Assembly: GCA_029262195.1 (NCBI GenBank)
Contig: JAJCZX010000030.1
Coordinates: forward strand, 310,001 to 374,000
DNA length: 64,000 nucleotides
Source: Gemmatimonadota bacterium
Lineage (GTDB): Bacteria > Gemmatimonadota > Gemmatimonadetes > Gemmatimonadales > GWC2-71-9
Direction of reading: 5' to 3'
Under the pieces are notes generated by a model, which was given only the letters and a program-made list of their open reading frames with translations, ran no database searches and was not told the DNA's origin. Of the stretch, positions 28,463 through 37,895 are shown piece after piece (the stretch's first letter is position 1; the number at the start of each line of letters is the position of its first letter). The translations under genes and the position numbers were made by a program.

Positions 28463-30430
28463 TCAGGCTTCGACTTTTTTACCTAGGCCGAAGACAACCC
28501 CGACGATCACACCAAAGCCGAGCAACAGCGAAATCGGCGCCGGTAGTCCATAGGCTACGGCAATATTTCCTAGCACCATCCCCACCACCGCGACGGTGAA
28601 GGCATAAGGTAGCTGCGTTCGAACATGGTCGACGTGATCGCAGCCGGAGGCCATGGAACTGAGAATCGTTGTATCTGATATCGGCGAGCAATGATCTCCG
28701 AAAATCGCTCCAGACAAAACCGCTGCGACTGCGGAAAACAGGATGCCCGCATCAGTTGCCCCCGGCACAACTTCGACGCCACCTAGAGCGATAGTCAAGG
28801 GAATCACGATTGGAAGGAGAATTGCCATCGTACCCCAAGACGTCCCAGTAGCAAACGCCATGGCACCCGCAATGGCAAACACAGTAACCGGGATCAACCG
28901 GACAGGAATCGCATCGGAAAGGGCGCCGGACAAATACGACGCGGTACCGAGAGATGTGGTGACATCGGCAAGAGACCAGGCGCACACCAAAATAATCATG
29001 GCCACCATCATCGATTTGATTCCATCGACCATGCCGTCCATCGATTCCTTCAGTGTCAATATTTTTCCACCAACTGACAGCAGCACCGCGACGACGCATG
29101 CCACCAGCGAACCCCAGAGCAACGGCGTGAAGGGATCCGCATTCGAAAAAATGGCCCGGATACCCGCCGACTCTCCCGCAGGTATCGCGCTCTTGCCCGT
29201 ATAGACAAGTCCGCCAATCACAACCGCGATCAACGCAAGGACGGGAAGCACACCGTGCAGCCAGGTGACGCCCGGGGCGCTGGCCTCAGGAACCTCTTCG
29301 CCGACGTCTGTGGCGAGCGCTGCTCCGGGACGGAAAACGCCGCCACCGGAAAAAGCCCTCCTCTCAGCCTGGAGCATTGGACCGAAGTCCCGTCCCGTCA
29401 CTATCAGAAGCACGACCATCACAATAGCCAGGATGGGATAGAACAGGTATGGAATAGTCTGAATGAATGTCGCGAACGGAGTGGTCGACTGGAGCGCGGT
29501 TACGATTGTTGCGTTCGATGCGTTCTGGGCGGCTGCCAGGTCAAATCCGTCCCCGATCAAACTGATTTCATATCCCACCCACGTCGATACGAACATTATC
29601 GCGGCCACCGGAGCGGCAGTGGAGTCCACGATGTAGGCCAATTTTTCTCTTGAGATCTTCAGCCGATCAGTAATCGGGCGCATTGTATTCCCAACGACCA
29701 GAGTGTTCGCGTAGTCGTCGAAAAAGATTGCAATCCCTGCCGCCCAGGTAGCCAGCAGCCCCCGTCTCCGAGACGTGGCGACCGGAGTCAGCGCTTCAAC
29801 GATCGCGGTTGTCGCTCCCATCTTTGAGAGTATGCCAACCATTCCGCCGAGCAAAAGCGAAAAAATAATGATCGCTGAATGGTCGGGGTCGGCCATTGCA
29901 TCCCGGGCAAACCGCCCGGCTGTCATAATCAGGGCCGAGAAGGGATTGTAGCCTGTCAGGAAAAGACCACCCAACCAGATGCCAGCCAGAAGGCTCACGA
30001 TGACCTCCTTGAAAATCAGCGCGAGCGCGATAGCCAAAAGGGGAGGTAGAACGCTTACGATACCCGGAAGCACCGGCGCCTCAAATTCGCTGGAGCCATT
30101 GGCGGTTTCTATGGTCAGGGGAAGTTGCTGTGATCCGGCCACAGCTACACTTAGAACTGCAGCTCCATCTTCGAGAGAGCCACTTGCGAGTTCCTCTCCC
30201 GACGCGGCTCTAACGACGACGACACCGGTGTCTACGGAATGGACCGTCAACACTGTAGGTATCCCCGTTAAGAATACCTCAGAGCCCGTCGCACTCACCT
30301 GCTCCTCCAGTTGCCCTAAGAGTACCGCAGGACCACCGTCACTCGCTTCCTGAGCCGCCAGTTGTGCTATCGGAAACGTGATCATTAGTAACAGAGAAGC
30401 CACCGCCATCTGTTTCAGATGTCGCATCAA
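28463..30430 (-). CDS. Na+/H+ antiporter NhaC-like with N-terminal signal peptide and extracytoplasmic domain
   Basis: FFDDYANTLVVGNTMRPITD, multi-TM; N-terminal secreted region of about 130 aa. Confidence 0.85.
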   Translation of the reverse strand: MMRHLKQMAVASLLLMITFPIAQLAAQEASDGGPAVLLGQLEEQVSATGSEVFLTGIPTVLTVHSVDTGVVVVRAASGEELASGSLEDGAAVLSVAVAGSQQLPLTIETANGSSEFEAPVLPGIVSVLPPLLAIALALIFKEVIVSLLAGIWLGGLFLTGYNPFSALIMTAGRFARDAMADPDHSAIIIFSLLLGGMVGILSKMGATTAIVEALTPVATSRRRGLLATWAAGIAIFFDDYANTLVVGNTMRPITDRLKISREKLAYIVDSTAAPVAAIMFVSTWVGYEISLIGDGFDLAAAQNASNATIVTALQSTTPFATFIQTIPYLFYPILAIVMVVLLIVTGRDFGPMLQAERRAFSGGGVFRPGAALATDVGEEVPEASAPGVTWLHGVLPVLALIAVVIGGLVYTGKSAIPAGESAGIRAIFSNADPFTPLLWGSLVACVVAVLLSVGGKILTLKESMDGMVDGIKSMMVAMIILVCAWSLADVTTSLGTASYLSGALSDAIPVRLIPVTVFAIAGAMAFATGTSWGTMAILLPIVIPLTIALGGVEVVPGATDAGILFSAVAAVLSGAIFGDHCSPISDTTILSSMASGCDHVDHVRTQLPYAFTVAVVGMVLGNIAVAYGLPAPISLLLGFGVIVGVVFGLGKKVEA

Positions 30431-30465
30431 AACCGTCTCGCTTTGTAGTTGTGAGAAAAGGTGCT

Positions 30466-31248
30466 CTAGGAAACTCGTATTTCCATCGTGAATTCGCTAG
30501 GGATGGGAGTGCCATCCGCCGACGTAGCAGGGTTGAATATGAAATCTCGGAGCTGGCGCATCCATCGCTGCCTGTACTCGGATTCTTCTACACGAGGCGA
30601 GATCGAAACGTTGGTGACGACCCCGGCCTCATCGACCGAGAACCTCACGTTGAACGATTTTCCTTTGACACCATCGGGAGTTGGCTGAGGGGGAAGCGAG
30701 ATATTTCTCGGCGACGGAGGGAAGATACCGCTACCTCCACCACCGGTACCGGGACCCCGATCACTACCAGTACCAGTCCCTTCACCTGAGCCGGTGCCTC
30801 CACCAGAACCAGGGCCTCGTCCTTCACCAGAACTGAGGCCTCGGCCGGCCCCGATATTTCTGGTCGGAGTCCGATTGGGATCGCGAGTGGTGCGCGACGA
30901 CCGCGAGAGGGTTGGTTGGATTACGATCTCAGGCTCGACCTGCTCTACCGCGTCATCAGTCTCAACGCGGAAGGTCAGTTCAGAAGATGGCGGCCGGTAG
31001 GCGGGCATCTGAACGAACGTCACCGAGCCCGACCCTCCGCCGCCCCCACCACCCCGGGCGCCCGGGCCACCGGCACCGTCAGCATTTTCGAAACCGTCGG
31101 GTACCCGCTCATAAACCAATAGCCCGATGATAGCCACGTGCAGAGCCAGCGCAAAGGTTGCTCCACCTCTGCGCTTTGGTTTAAAACGCGGCACTGAAGC
31201 CGTGGGTAAAACCCGTCTGTACGGTCTCGGCATAGTTTCCATATACAC
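30466..31248 (-). CDS. TonB-like energy transducer with Gly/Ser-rich spacer
   Basis: Single N-terminal TM (GATFALALHVAIIGLLVYERV), Gly/Ser-rich linker, TonB-like C-terminal KSFNVRFSVDEAGVVTNVSISPRVEESEYRQRWMRQLRDFIFNPA; true start may be MPRPYRR. Confidence 0.7.
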   Translation of the reverse strand: MYMETMPRPYRRVLPTASVPRFKPKRRGGATFALALHVAIIGLLVYERVPDGFENADGAGGPGARGGGGGGGSGSVTFVQMPAYRPPSSELTFRVETDDAVEQVEPEIVIQPTLSRSSRTTRDPNRTPTRNIGAGRGLSSGEGRGPGSGGGTGSGEGTGTGSDRGPGTGGGGSGIFPPSPRNISLPPQPTPDGVKGKSFNVRFSVDEAGVVTNVSISPRVEESEYRQRWMRQLRDFIFNPATSADGTPIPSEFTMEIRVS

Positions 31249-31286
31249 CAGGGGCGCGAAAGCTTTCCATTGCTCGCGCGCCCCTG
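31249..31286. repeat. Inverted repeat, 10-bp perfect arms
   Basis: CAGGGGCGCG ... CGCGCCCCTG flanking an 18-nt spacer, directly upstream of the TonB-like gene. Confidence 0.85.
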
Positions 31287-31322
31287 TCAGTTACTGTCAA
31301 CGACTAATGCACCCGTTAACCC

Positions 31323-31760
31323 CTAGTCATCACCCTTCAACTCGGGGGGGGTAAATCCGATAACCTGGACTCCGGCGCCACGAGCAATGTCCATTGCTTC
31401 AACAACGTCACCATACTCACGGTTTCCGGCGGTTTTTACAAACAACAACTTCGCCGGCCTCTGGTCATAGATCTCATGAATCTTATTGTCCAGTTGGCGG
31501 AGTTCGACCGGTTCTGAATTAATCGAGTAACTTCCGTCTTCCAGCAGCTCTAGAACAATCTGATTGCTCGACGCCGACTCGTTTTCATTGGCCTGCACTT
31601 CCTGTTTCGGAGGGAGCTGGACATCCATCGTCCGTCTCGAAACGGCGACCTGCATCATAAATATGATCAGCAGCACGAGGAGAATGTCGATCATCGGTAC
31701 GACATTTGGCTCCGGATTAAAGCCACCTGAGCCAGCGTTGCTATCTACACTCATTCCCAT
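31323..31760 (-). CDS. exbD: ExbD/TolR biopolymer transport protein
   Basis: EPNVVPMIDILLVLLIIFMMQVA with conserved membrane Asp. Confidence 0.93.
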   Translation of the reverse strand: MGMSVDSNAGSGGFNPEPNVVPMIDILLVLLIIFMMQVAVSRRTMDVQLPPKQEVQANENESASSNQIVLELLEDGSYSINSEPVELRQLDNKIHEIYDQRPAKLLFVKTAGNREYGDVVEAMDIARGAGVQVIGFTPPELKGDD

Positions 31761-31771
31761 GAATAAATCCT

Positions 31772-32209
31772 CTAATCGTCTCTTTTTTGTTCAGTAATAC
31801 TGGCCAGCAGGCGAACTCCAGCGTCTCTAGCCAGTTCAAGGGCCTCTTCCACCTGCTCATACGGCAACCCTGCATCCGCTTTGAAAAAGAGAACTTTATC
31901 GGTTTGCCTACTCTCGAAGATCCTAATCAAATATGACCCGAGAGAGTCGTTCGGAATCTGTCCGATTTCCCCTGAGCCAGGATCGAGATAGTACTGACCG
32001 TCCTGGTCGATTCCGAGGACCACTTCACCGTCTTCGGGTTCCGAGGGCTGGACGTTTCTTCCCTCTGGCATGCGGGCCTGGAACCCCGACGTGATCACGG
32101 GTGTCACGATCATGAAAATGATCAGCAACACCAACATGATGTCGATCATCGGCACCACGTTGGGTTCGTTTTTTACTTCGCTGCCGCCGCCGCCTACTGA
32201 CATTCCCAT
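31772..32209 (-). CDS. exbD: ExbD/TolR biopolymer transport protein
   Basis: NEPNVVPMIDIMLVLLIIFMIVTPV. Confidence 0.93.
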   Translation of the reverse strand: MGMSVGGGGSEVKNEPNVVPMIDIMLVLLIIFMIVTPVITSGFQARMPEGRNVQPSEPEDGEVVLGIDQDGQYYLDPGSGEIGQIPNDSLGSYLIRIFESRQTDKVLFFKADAGLPYEQVEEALELARDAGVRLLASITEQKRDD

Positions 32210-32238
32210 AGTCTATATACCCTAACTCGTCGCGTCCG

Positions 32239-32973
32239 TTACGGCGCGGCGGGGCCCGACTGCTGGGCCTTAAATTCCTTGGTGAAAATCGAACGACCGA
32301 ATTCGCTGCCAACACTCTTGATGAGGTAGTCGATCAGCTCTTTGGACGTATAGGTCATTTCGACCGTCAGGTTTTCGATTTTGGTTGCGAAATAGTTGAA
32401 CATCCAAACCGCTGGAATAGCCACCAGAAGGCCGAAGGCCGTGGCAATAAGAGCTTCGGCGATACCAGCGGAAATGGCTCCGAGGCCACCAGAATTCGAT
32501 TGTGCCATACCGGTGAACGAGTTAACAACACCCATCGTTGTTCCGAGCAACCCAACGAAAGGCGCCGTCGATCCCACCGTCGCGATGATCGCATTTCCGC
32601 GTCGTAGTTCGGCGAGAAGAATCAACATCTGCCGATCCACAGCACGTTCGGCCGAGTTAATGTCCTGCGTGGTTACAGCGGCTTTGTCCACCAGCAAGGG
32701 TTTCACCTCAGCAAGGGCCTCACCTAGCACTCTGGCGACGTGGGATACTTTGTAAGTCTCGGCCAATTCGATCGCAGAGTCGAGGTCCTCTTCGCGCAAA
32801 TGACGAGCGAACTCCGGTGCGAACTTCCTCGTCTCACGTGAACTCTTGAAAATCCTCCACCACTTGGCCGCACCAGTGCTCATTGAGAAAATCGACATAA
32901 TGCCGAGAGTGATGAGAATACCTCGGGCGAACCCGCCAGCCTGGTGCCAAAGTTCAGTTAATTCCAGTTCCAT
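32239..32973 (-). CDS. exbB: MotA/TolQ/ExbB proton channel family protein
   Basis: ATVGSTAPFVGLLGTTMGVVNSFTGMA...GIAEALIATAFGLLVAIPAVWMFNYF. Confidence 0.93.
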   Translation of the reverse strand: MELELTELWHQAGGFARGILITLGIMSIFSMSTGAAKWWRIFKSSRETRKFAPEFARHLREEDLDSAIELAETYKVSHVARVLGEALAEVKPLLVDKAAVTTQDINSAERAVDRQMLILLAELRRGNAIIATVGSTAPFVGLLGTTMGVVNSFTGMAQSNSGGLGAISAGIAEALIATAFGLLVAIPAVWMFNYFATKIENLTVEMTYTSKELIDYLIKSVGSEFGRSIFTKEFKAQQSGPAAP

Positions 32974-33052
32974 CTTTTACCTTCCATTGCCGCGTGACAG
33001 TGAATACAGGTTTCGGTTTAGGTCCAACTTGTTACCTCTAACTTCTAACTTT

Positions 33053-33772
33053 TTAGCCACCGACTCCAAATACATACGGCAGCTGAATCAAAACGCGTAC
33101 CGCACGTCCCCGGACTTTCCCAGGCCGGAAACGACACCTCATTATTGCGTCCCTGGCCGGCCGTTCAAAACCACGGTGATCCGACCGCAGGATCTGAAAC
33201 TGGTCGTTGGGATCAATCCGTCCAGTAGTGTCAACCACTGCCTGGATCAGAACGGTTCCCGAAATCCCAGCCTGCTGCAACAGCGGAGGGTATGTGGGAG
33301 CGGGGCAAGAGAGAGCTTCCGGAATTTCGTCTACAACCGCCGATAAGAAGGTCTGTGTCTGGTCGACTTCTCCGGTACCACCGACTACGCCCTCGAAAAT
33401 ACCACCCTCAACACCCCGTCCGGTAAAGTCTCTCGGGTCAAACCTTTCATTAAGGTCAACCGGCGGAATTTCAGTCGGAATATCAATGGGAGCGCTCAAC
33501 GTCTGGAAACCCTGGGGCGGCGGATCCAGACGAGTAACAACAGGAGTTATCTCCTCCTGTTCTGGCTCCGGCTCCGGCTCTTCTTCGGCTGTGTCGACGA
33601 ACACCATCATGGTGTCTGCCGCAGCTTCTTCAATAATTTCTGACGCCTTCATGGTGGCCGTCACCGCTCCGTATAACAAAGCTCCGTGGATAACAACAGA
33701 AAGAAACCCTTGCGGTGCTCTGCCCTTGAATCCCTTTTTTTCCGGATTAGAAACAATCAAATGGTCAAACAC
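33053..33772 (-). CDS. tonB: TonB family energy transducer
   Basis: N-terminal TM, acidic EEEPEPEPEQEE linker, C-terminal PPLLQQAGISGTVLIQAVVDTTGRI. Confidence 0.88.
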   Translation of the reverse strand: MFDHLIVSNPEKKGFKGRAPQGFLSVVIHGALLYGAVTATMKASEIIEEAAADTMMVFVDTAEEEPEPEPEQEEITPVVTRLDPPPQGFQTLSAPIDIPTEIPPVDLNERFDPRDFTGRGVEGGIFEGVVGGTGEVDQTQTFLSAVVDEIPEALSCPAPTYPPLLQQAGISGTVLIQAVVDTTGRIDPNDQFQILRSDHRGFERPARDAIMRCRFRPGKVRGRAVRVLIQLPYVFGVGG

Positions 33773-33865
33773 TGATTCCTACCTCCAACAGATCGTTTGG
33801 TATGGGACACCGTAAAAGGTACAAGTTTGTACACAGACTTGTATCCCAACGTGCTAATCAGTTCG

Positions 33866-33891
33866 TTACAAAACCATTACAACGACATTAC
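33866..33891. promoter_or_regulatory. Candidate OmpR/PhoB-type response-regulator site: three TTAC boxes at 11-bp period
   Basis: TTACAAAACCA TTACAACGACA TTAC with boxes starting at 33866, 33877 and 33888, upstream of the minus-strand tonB operon. Confidence 0.45.
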
Positions 33892-33912
33892 GTAACGAAA
33901 TATCCTCCGATT

Positions 33913-35478
33913 TTACCCGTTTCTCAGATCCATCACATCGCCAAGAGGCAAAGTAACTTCAAATGTAGAGCCTCTGCCAGGTCGGCTTTTCGCTGTCAGC
34001 CGACCGCCATGCGCTTCCGCTATCCATTTGGTGATCGCCAGCCCAAGGCCACTTCCCGGTCGACGCCCTTCTCTTCCTTGTGTGGGATCAATTCTCCAGA
34101 AGCGGTCGAATATATGCTCCAAATCATCTGGTGCAATACCGATACCAGTATCCTTCACATTGAAGATCACTTCAGAATCAGTATGAGACACCTGCAATCT
34201 CGCTCGCCCCCCCTTGGGTGTGAACTTGACCGCATTTGCCAGGAGGTTTAACAACATCTGGCGTACACGCGCCGGGTCAACAAGTGCCACAATTGGTTCA
34301 TCCGGTACATCCACCCGCACCTCCACTCCACTTTGCTCCCCCAACAAACTCCCGGTTTCAGCAATTTCGCTCAATAAATCGCGGAGATCCTTTTCCACCA
34401 GATGGAGGGGGGCGCTCCCCTCGTCAGCCCTGGCGAGTACAAGCAGAGATTCTACAAGGTCGGTCATTCTATTCAACTCAAGTAGATTCTCATCAAGGAT
34501 TTCGAGCACGTCAACCGGCGTGTCCTGATTTTTGAGAGCCTTTTCAACACCGGCTTTGAGAATAGTCAGAGGGGTTTTTAGTTCGTGGCTCGCGTCCGCT
34601 GTAAACCTATGCAACGTTTTGAAACTGGTCTCAAGACGGGCCAGCATCCCGTTCAAAGTGGTTGTCAGACGACCTAATTCATCTCCCGTCCTGCCGTGGG
34701 GAGCGGCTAGCCTACGGTGCAGACTTTTCCCATCACGAATTGCCCCAGCTTCCGAAGCCATTAGATCCACCGGCCTAAGAGTCTGTCCAACGACAAGATT
34801 ACCAACAAAAATCGCGACGGCGATAATCAAAGGCGCCATTAGAAAAAGGGCTGAGAGAATTCTGCGGGGAGTCCTGCTTAGGCCCGCCGTGGACAATCCG
34901 ACCAGAATGCTTCTGACCGATCCCGTTTCCTCAAAAACCTGAGCCAGTTCCTCTGCACGCACAAAATCGATTCCTGCAACATCGCGCGCACTGGAAATAT
35001 CAGGCCTTATTGGCTCGCCCAGACTGACCCGGCGAACGTAGTACCGGATCTCTCCAATGGCCCCACCGAGGTCCACAACACCGAACTCGTTATCCTGCGC
35101 AACCCGCGACTCAGCCGCAATGAGTTGAGCGACCTGTGACGAATTGAGTTCGCGTTGGATAAAGTCGGACTCATAAAACACCGTACCACCTTCTTGAAAC
35201 ATCATCACGATGGGTGGGTTAGTCGCCGACGTGTCTGCAAGGATGTATTCCTGACCATCCGCAACGCGGCGCAGTTCCCTTTGCCATCCGGTGGTCAGTT
35301 CAAGCAAATAAATCGCCAGGCCCACGACGAACATCAGTGTACTGAGTAGTGCCGAAAAACCGAACACCAGCCTGCGACGGAGAGTTTGGAACTCAATAAA
35401 GGGGGTGAAATCCGGTCGGCGCCCGGTAGAGGCGTCGTCGTCCTGAACAACTTTGTCGGGAATCTCGTTGACGTTCAT
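33913..35478 (-). CDS. Membrane sensor histidine kinase (HAMP-HisKA-HATPase)
   Basis: Two TM segments, FTADASHELKTPLTILKAGVE, NAVKFTPKGG, DTGIGIAPDDLEHIFDRF, GSGLGLAI. Confidence 0.95.
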   Translation of the reverse strand: MNVNEIPDKVVQDDDASTGRRPDFTPFIEFQTLRRRLVFGFSALLSTLMFVVGLAIYLLELTTGWQRELRRVADGQEYILADTSATNPPIVMMFQEGGTVFYESDFIQRELNSSQVAQLIAAESRVAQDNEFGVVDLGGAIGEIRYYVRRVSLGEPIRPDISSARDVAGIDFVRAEELAQVFEETGSVRSILVGLSTAGLSRTPRRILSALFLMAPLIIAVAIFVGNLVVGQTLRPVDLMASEAGAIRDGKSLHRRLAAPHGRTGDELGRLTTTLNGMLARLETSFKTLHRFTADASHELKTPLTILKAGVEKALKNQDTPVDVLEILDENLLELNRMTDLVESLLVLARADEGSAPLHLVEKDLRDLLSEIAETGSLLGEQSGVEVRVDVPDEPIVALVDPARVRQMLLNLLANAVKFTPKGGRARLQVSHTDSEVIFNVKDTGIGIAPDDLEHIFDRFWRIDPTQGREGRRPGSGLGLAITKWIAEAHGGRLTAKSRPGRGSTFEVTLPLGDVMDLRNG

Positions 35479-36140
35479 GCCTTGAGCATGTAACCAACGC
35501 CGCGGGCAGTTTGAATCATTTTCTTGTCGGCGCTATCGACTTTTTTTCGCAACCGATTGATCACAACGTCCACGATGTTGGTACCTGGATCAAAGTTGTA
35601 TCCCCACACGTACTCGGTTATCAAAGTGCGAGAGAGAACCCTGCCTTCGTTGCGGACCATGTATTCGAGTACGGCGTATTCCTTGGGCGTCAACTCAATC
35701 GGTTCGCCATCCTTGCGCACTTCTCTGCTGCCGGTGTCTATCATGAGGTCCGCTACCGAAAGGACCGGCGCGGCGATCTCGCGGGGTCGCCTACCAAGCG
35801 CTTCAACTCGTGCCAGTAGCTCCTCAAAAGCAAACGGCTTCGTCACGTAATCGTCGGCACCGTTGCGGAGCGCCTGCACCTTCGATTCCACCATGTCGTT
35901 TGCAGTGAGAACCAGTACCGGCGTCCCGACACCCCTATCCCGCAGAGTGCGCAACACCTCGACGCCGGAGAGACCTGGCAAGCGCAGATCCAGAACAATG
36001 ACGTCGTAGGTAGAAGCTGAAGCCTGTTCCAGCCCGGCCTCCCCATCCTCAACGAGGTCGACCTGCATCTGATGCTCAATCAGCCCGCTGTGCACATACC
36101 TTCCGACCGTCGGGTCGTCCTCCACGACTAAGACCTTCAC
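35475..36140 (-). CDS. OmpR/PhoB family response regulator
   Basis: [16 protein letters not shown], receiver domain, winged helix ending TNIVDVVINRLRKKVDSADKKMIQTARGVGYML. Confidence 0.96.
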   Translation of the reverse strand: MKVLVVEDDPTVGRYVHSGLIEHQMQVDLVEDGEAGLEQASASTYDVIVLDLRLPGLSGVEVLRTLRDRGVGTPVLVLTANDMVESKVQALRNGADDYVTKPFAFEELLARVEALGRRPREIAAPVLSVADLMIDTGSREVRKDGEPIELTPKEYAVLEYMVRNEGRVLSRTLITEYVWGYNFDPGTNIVDVVINRLRKKVDSADKKMIQTARGVGYMLKA

Positions 36141-37720
36141 ACCGATTTCTCCTCGTCCGAAACGGGAAGGACGACTTTGAACGTTGCGCCTTTTCCAACC
36201 TGCGACTCGACGAGTATTACACCAGAGTGCTGTTGGATTATCCCATAACAGATCGAAAGCCCCAGTCCTGTGCCCGCTCCCGGCTCTTTGGTCGTAAAGA
36301 ACGGTTCAAAGATTTTCGAGATATCGTCGCCGGAAATCCCTGGGCCGGTGTCCTGAAATTCGACAACGACTTCGCCCGACCTTAGCGGATTGACATACGT
36401 TGAGACTACCAGCGAACCCACCCCTTCCATAGCATCGATGGAGTTAATCATCAGAGCCAGGAAAGCCTGGATCAACTGCTCTGCATTGGCCATGACGTCT
36501 GGCACTTGCTGACCCAATTCGACCGAGAGAGAAATCCTCTTAAATTTTTGATGGTGCTTGGCGAGGAAAATGGCGTCTTCGACGATCTGGTTGATATTGG
36601 CTGCGTTCTTTATTCGCGCTCGAGGCCTTGAAAAGTCCAACAATCCGTCAATTATCGCCCTACATCGATCAAGTTCGGAATCGACGATCCCCATGTATTC
36701 CTCAAACCCCTTCAGGACTGACGGCGGCAGCTCGGGGAGGCGAAGGGTCAGAGCTTCGATGCAGGCACCAATCGTGGCCAGCGGGTTGTTGATTTCATGC
36801 ATGACCCCTGCAGCCAGCTGGCCTACCGCGGCCAGTTTTTCTGTCTGGGCGACCTGTTCTCGAATACGCTTGCCCTCGGTAATGTCCTCGCCGATTGTGA
36901 TCACGTGCGTCACATCGTCGTCGTTTAAGCGCATGGGAATTTTGTTAATTCTGTAGTGGCGCACCTCCTGCCCCGCATCCGACTCAACTTCCATCTGGGC
37001 CATGGCACCGGTTTCGAAGGCCCGGTCAAACTCAGATTTCAGCAGCCGCCGGGGCTGGCGGTGTAGCACATCGAATACGTTACGACCCAGCGCATGTTCA
37101 CGGTCGACACCCTGGGTACCCGCTTCGCGTTTCTGATTCCAGGCCTGAATCGTGTAGTCACGATCAATTACATACATACCGTGCGGTAGCGAGTCGAGAA
37201 TCTTACTCATGAACCGACGTTGGTCTTCTATCTCCCGGGTGCGGAGGGCAATTTCACTAGCCAGGTCTTCCGAAAGCTCCATCGTGCCCAGGAGAGGAGA
37301 CACGATTTTAGCGACGAGGGACAGGGCTTCATCGCAACACCGCGGGTCCACACCCTCGTTCACCTCCGCATGGAGAACTCCAAAATACTCCTCTTCGTAA
37401 ACCAGGTTGCGAACCACCACAGGTGACGTGGGATCAAATTCCAGCTGGTCAACAAGATTGCGAACCATCGGGAAGTCGTCTTGCTTGACCGGCTCTTCCC
37501 CAGGGGGGACGACGGGAGAAAACGAATCTCCGGCCGGGGTCCTGACCCAAACCACACATTTGGAGAGGGGCAATTTCCGTTTAAGGGTACCACCAATTCC
37601 CTGAATAATTTCGTGGGTACTTAAACCTGCAGCGAGGTATGAAGCGACCTCCGACACCACAGACAACGTATCAAACCCGGGCCCTTCAAGTTGCCCTGTC
37701 GTGTTCACGTCTGCCATCAA
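36137..37720 (-). CDS. Cytoplasmic GAF-PAS sensor histidine kinase (NtrB-like)
   Basis: GAF-like N-terminus, PAS region, [38 protein letters not shown]; no obvious TM. Confidence 0.92.
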   Translation of the reverse strand: MMADVNTTGQLEGPGFDTLSVVSEVASYLAAGLSTHEIIQGIGGTLKRKLPLSKCVVWVRTPAGDSFSPVVPPGEEPVKQDDFPMVRNLVDQLEFDPTSPVVVRNLVYEEEYFGVLHAEVNEGVDPRCCDEALSLVAKIVSPLLGTMELSEDLASEIALRTREIEDQRRFMSKILDSLPHGMYVIDRDYTIQAWNQKREAGTQGVDREHALGRNVFDVLHRQPRRLLKSEFDRAFETGAMAQMEVESDAGQEVRHYRINKIPMRLNDDDVTHVITIGEDITEGKRIREQVAQTEKLAAVGQLAAGVMHEINNPLATIGACIEALTLRLPELPPSVLKGFEEYMGIVDSELDRCRAIIDGLLDFSRPRARIKNAANINQIVEDAIFLAKHHQKFKRISLSVELGQQVPDVMANAEQLIQAFLALMINSIDAMEGVGSLVVSTYVNPLRSGEVVVEFQDTGPGISGDDISKIFEPFFTTKEPGAGTGLGLSICYGIIQQHSGVILVESQVGKGATFKVVLPVSDEEKSV

Positions 37721-37895
37721 TCCCTCATTGGTCTGTAACCGTTGGCCAAGTTTCTCTTATTGCTTGCTATGTTTATCTTACAGGCGATGTCCCGCCAGCG
37801 AAACAAGCGGTACTATAATACCCGCCCGTCGGAATCTCGCTTCCTTCGGGTAGCGCTGCAACCGAAACTTAACCGTTGCCAGGAGACAGAATAAA

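Noticed and set aside
30690-30850. Dense ggtaccg/cctcc-like repetition as a possible DNA repeat or CRISPR-like array
   Set aside because: It encodes the Gly/Ser-rich spacer of the TonB-like protein; repetition follows from low-complexity coding, not spaced identical repeats.
37814-37819. Perfect TATAAT upstream of sod as a sigma-70 promoter
   Set aside because: No acceptable -35 element at 16-18 bp, so not reported as a promoter; TSS mapping would be needed.
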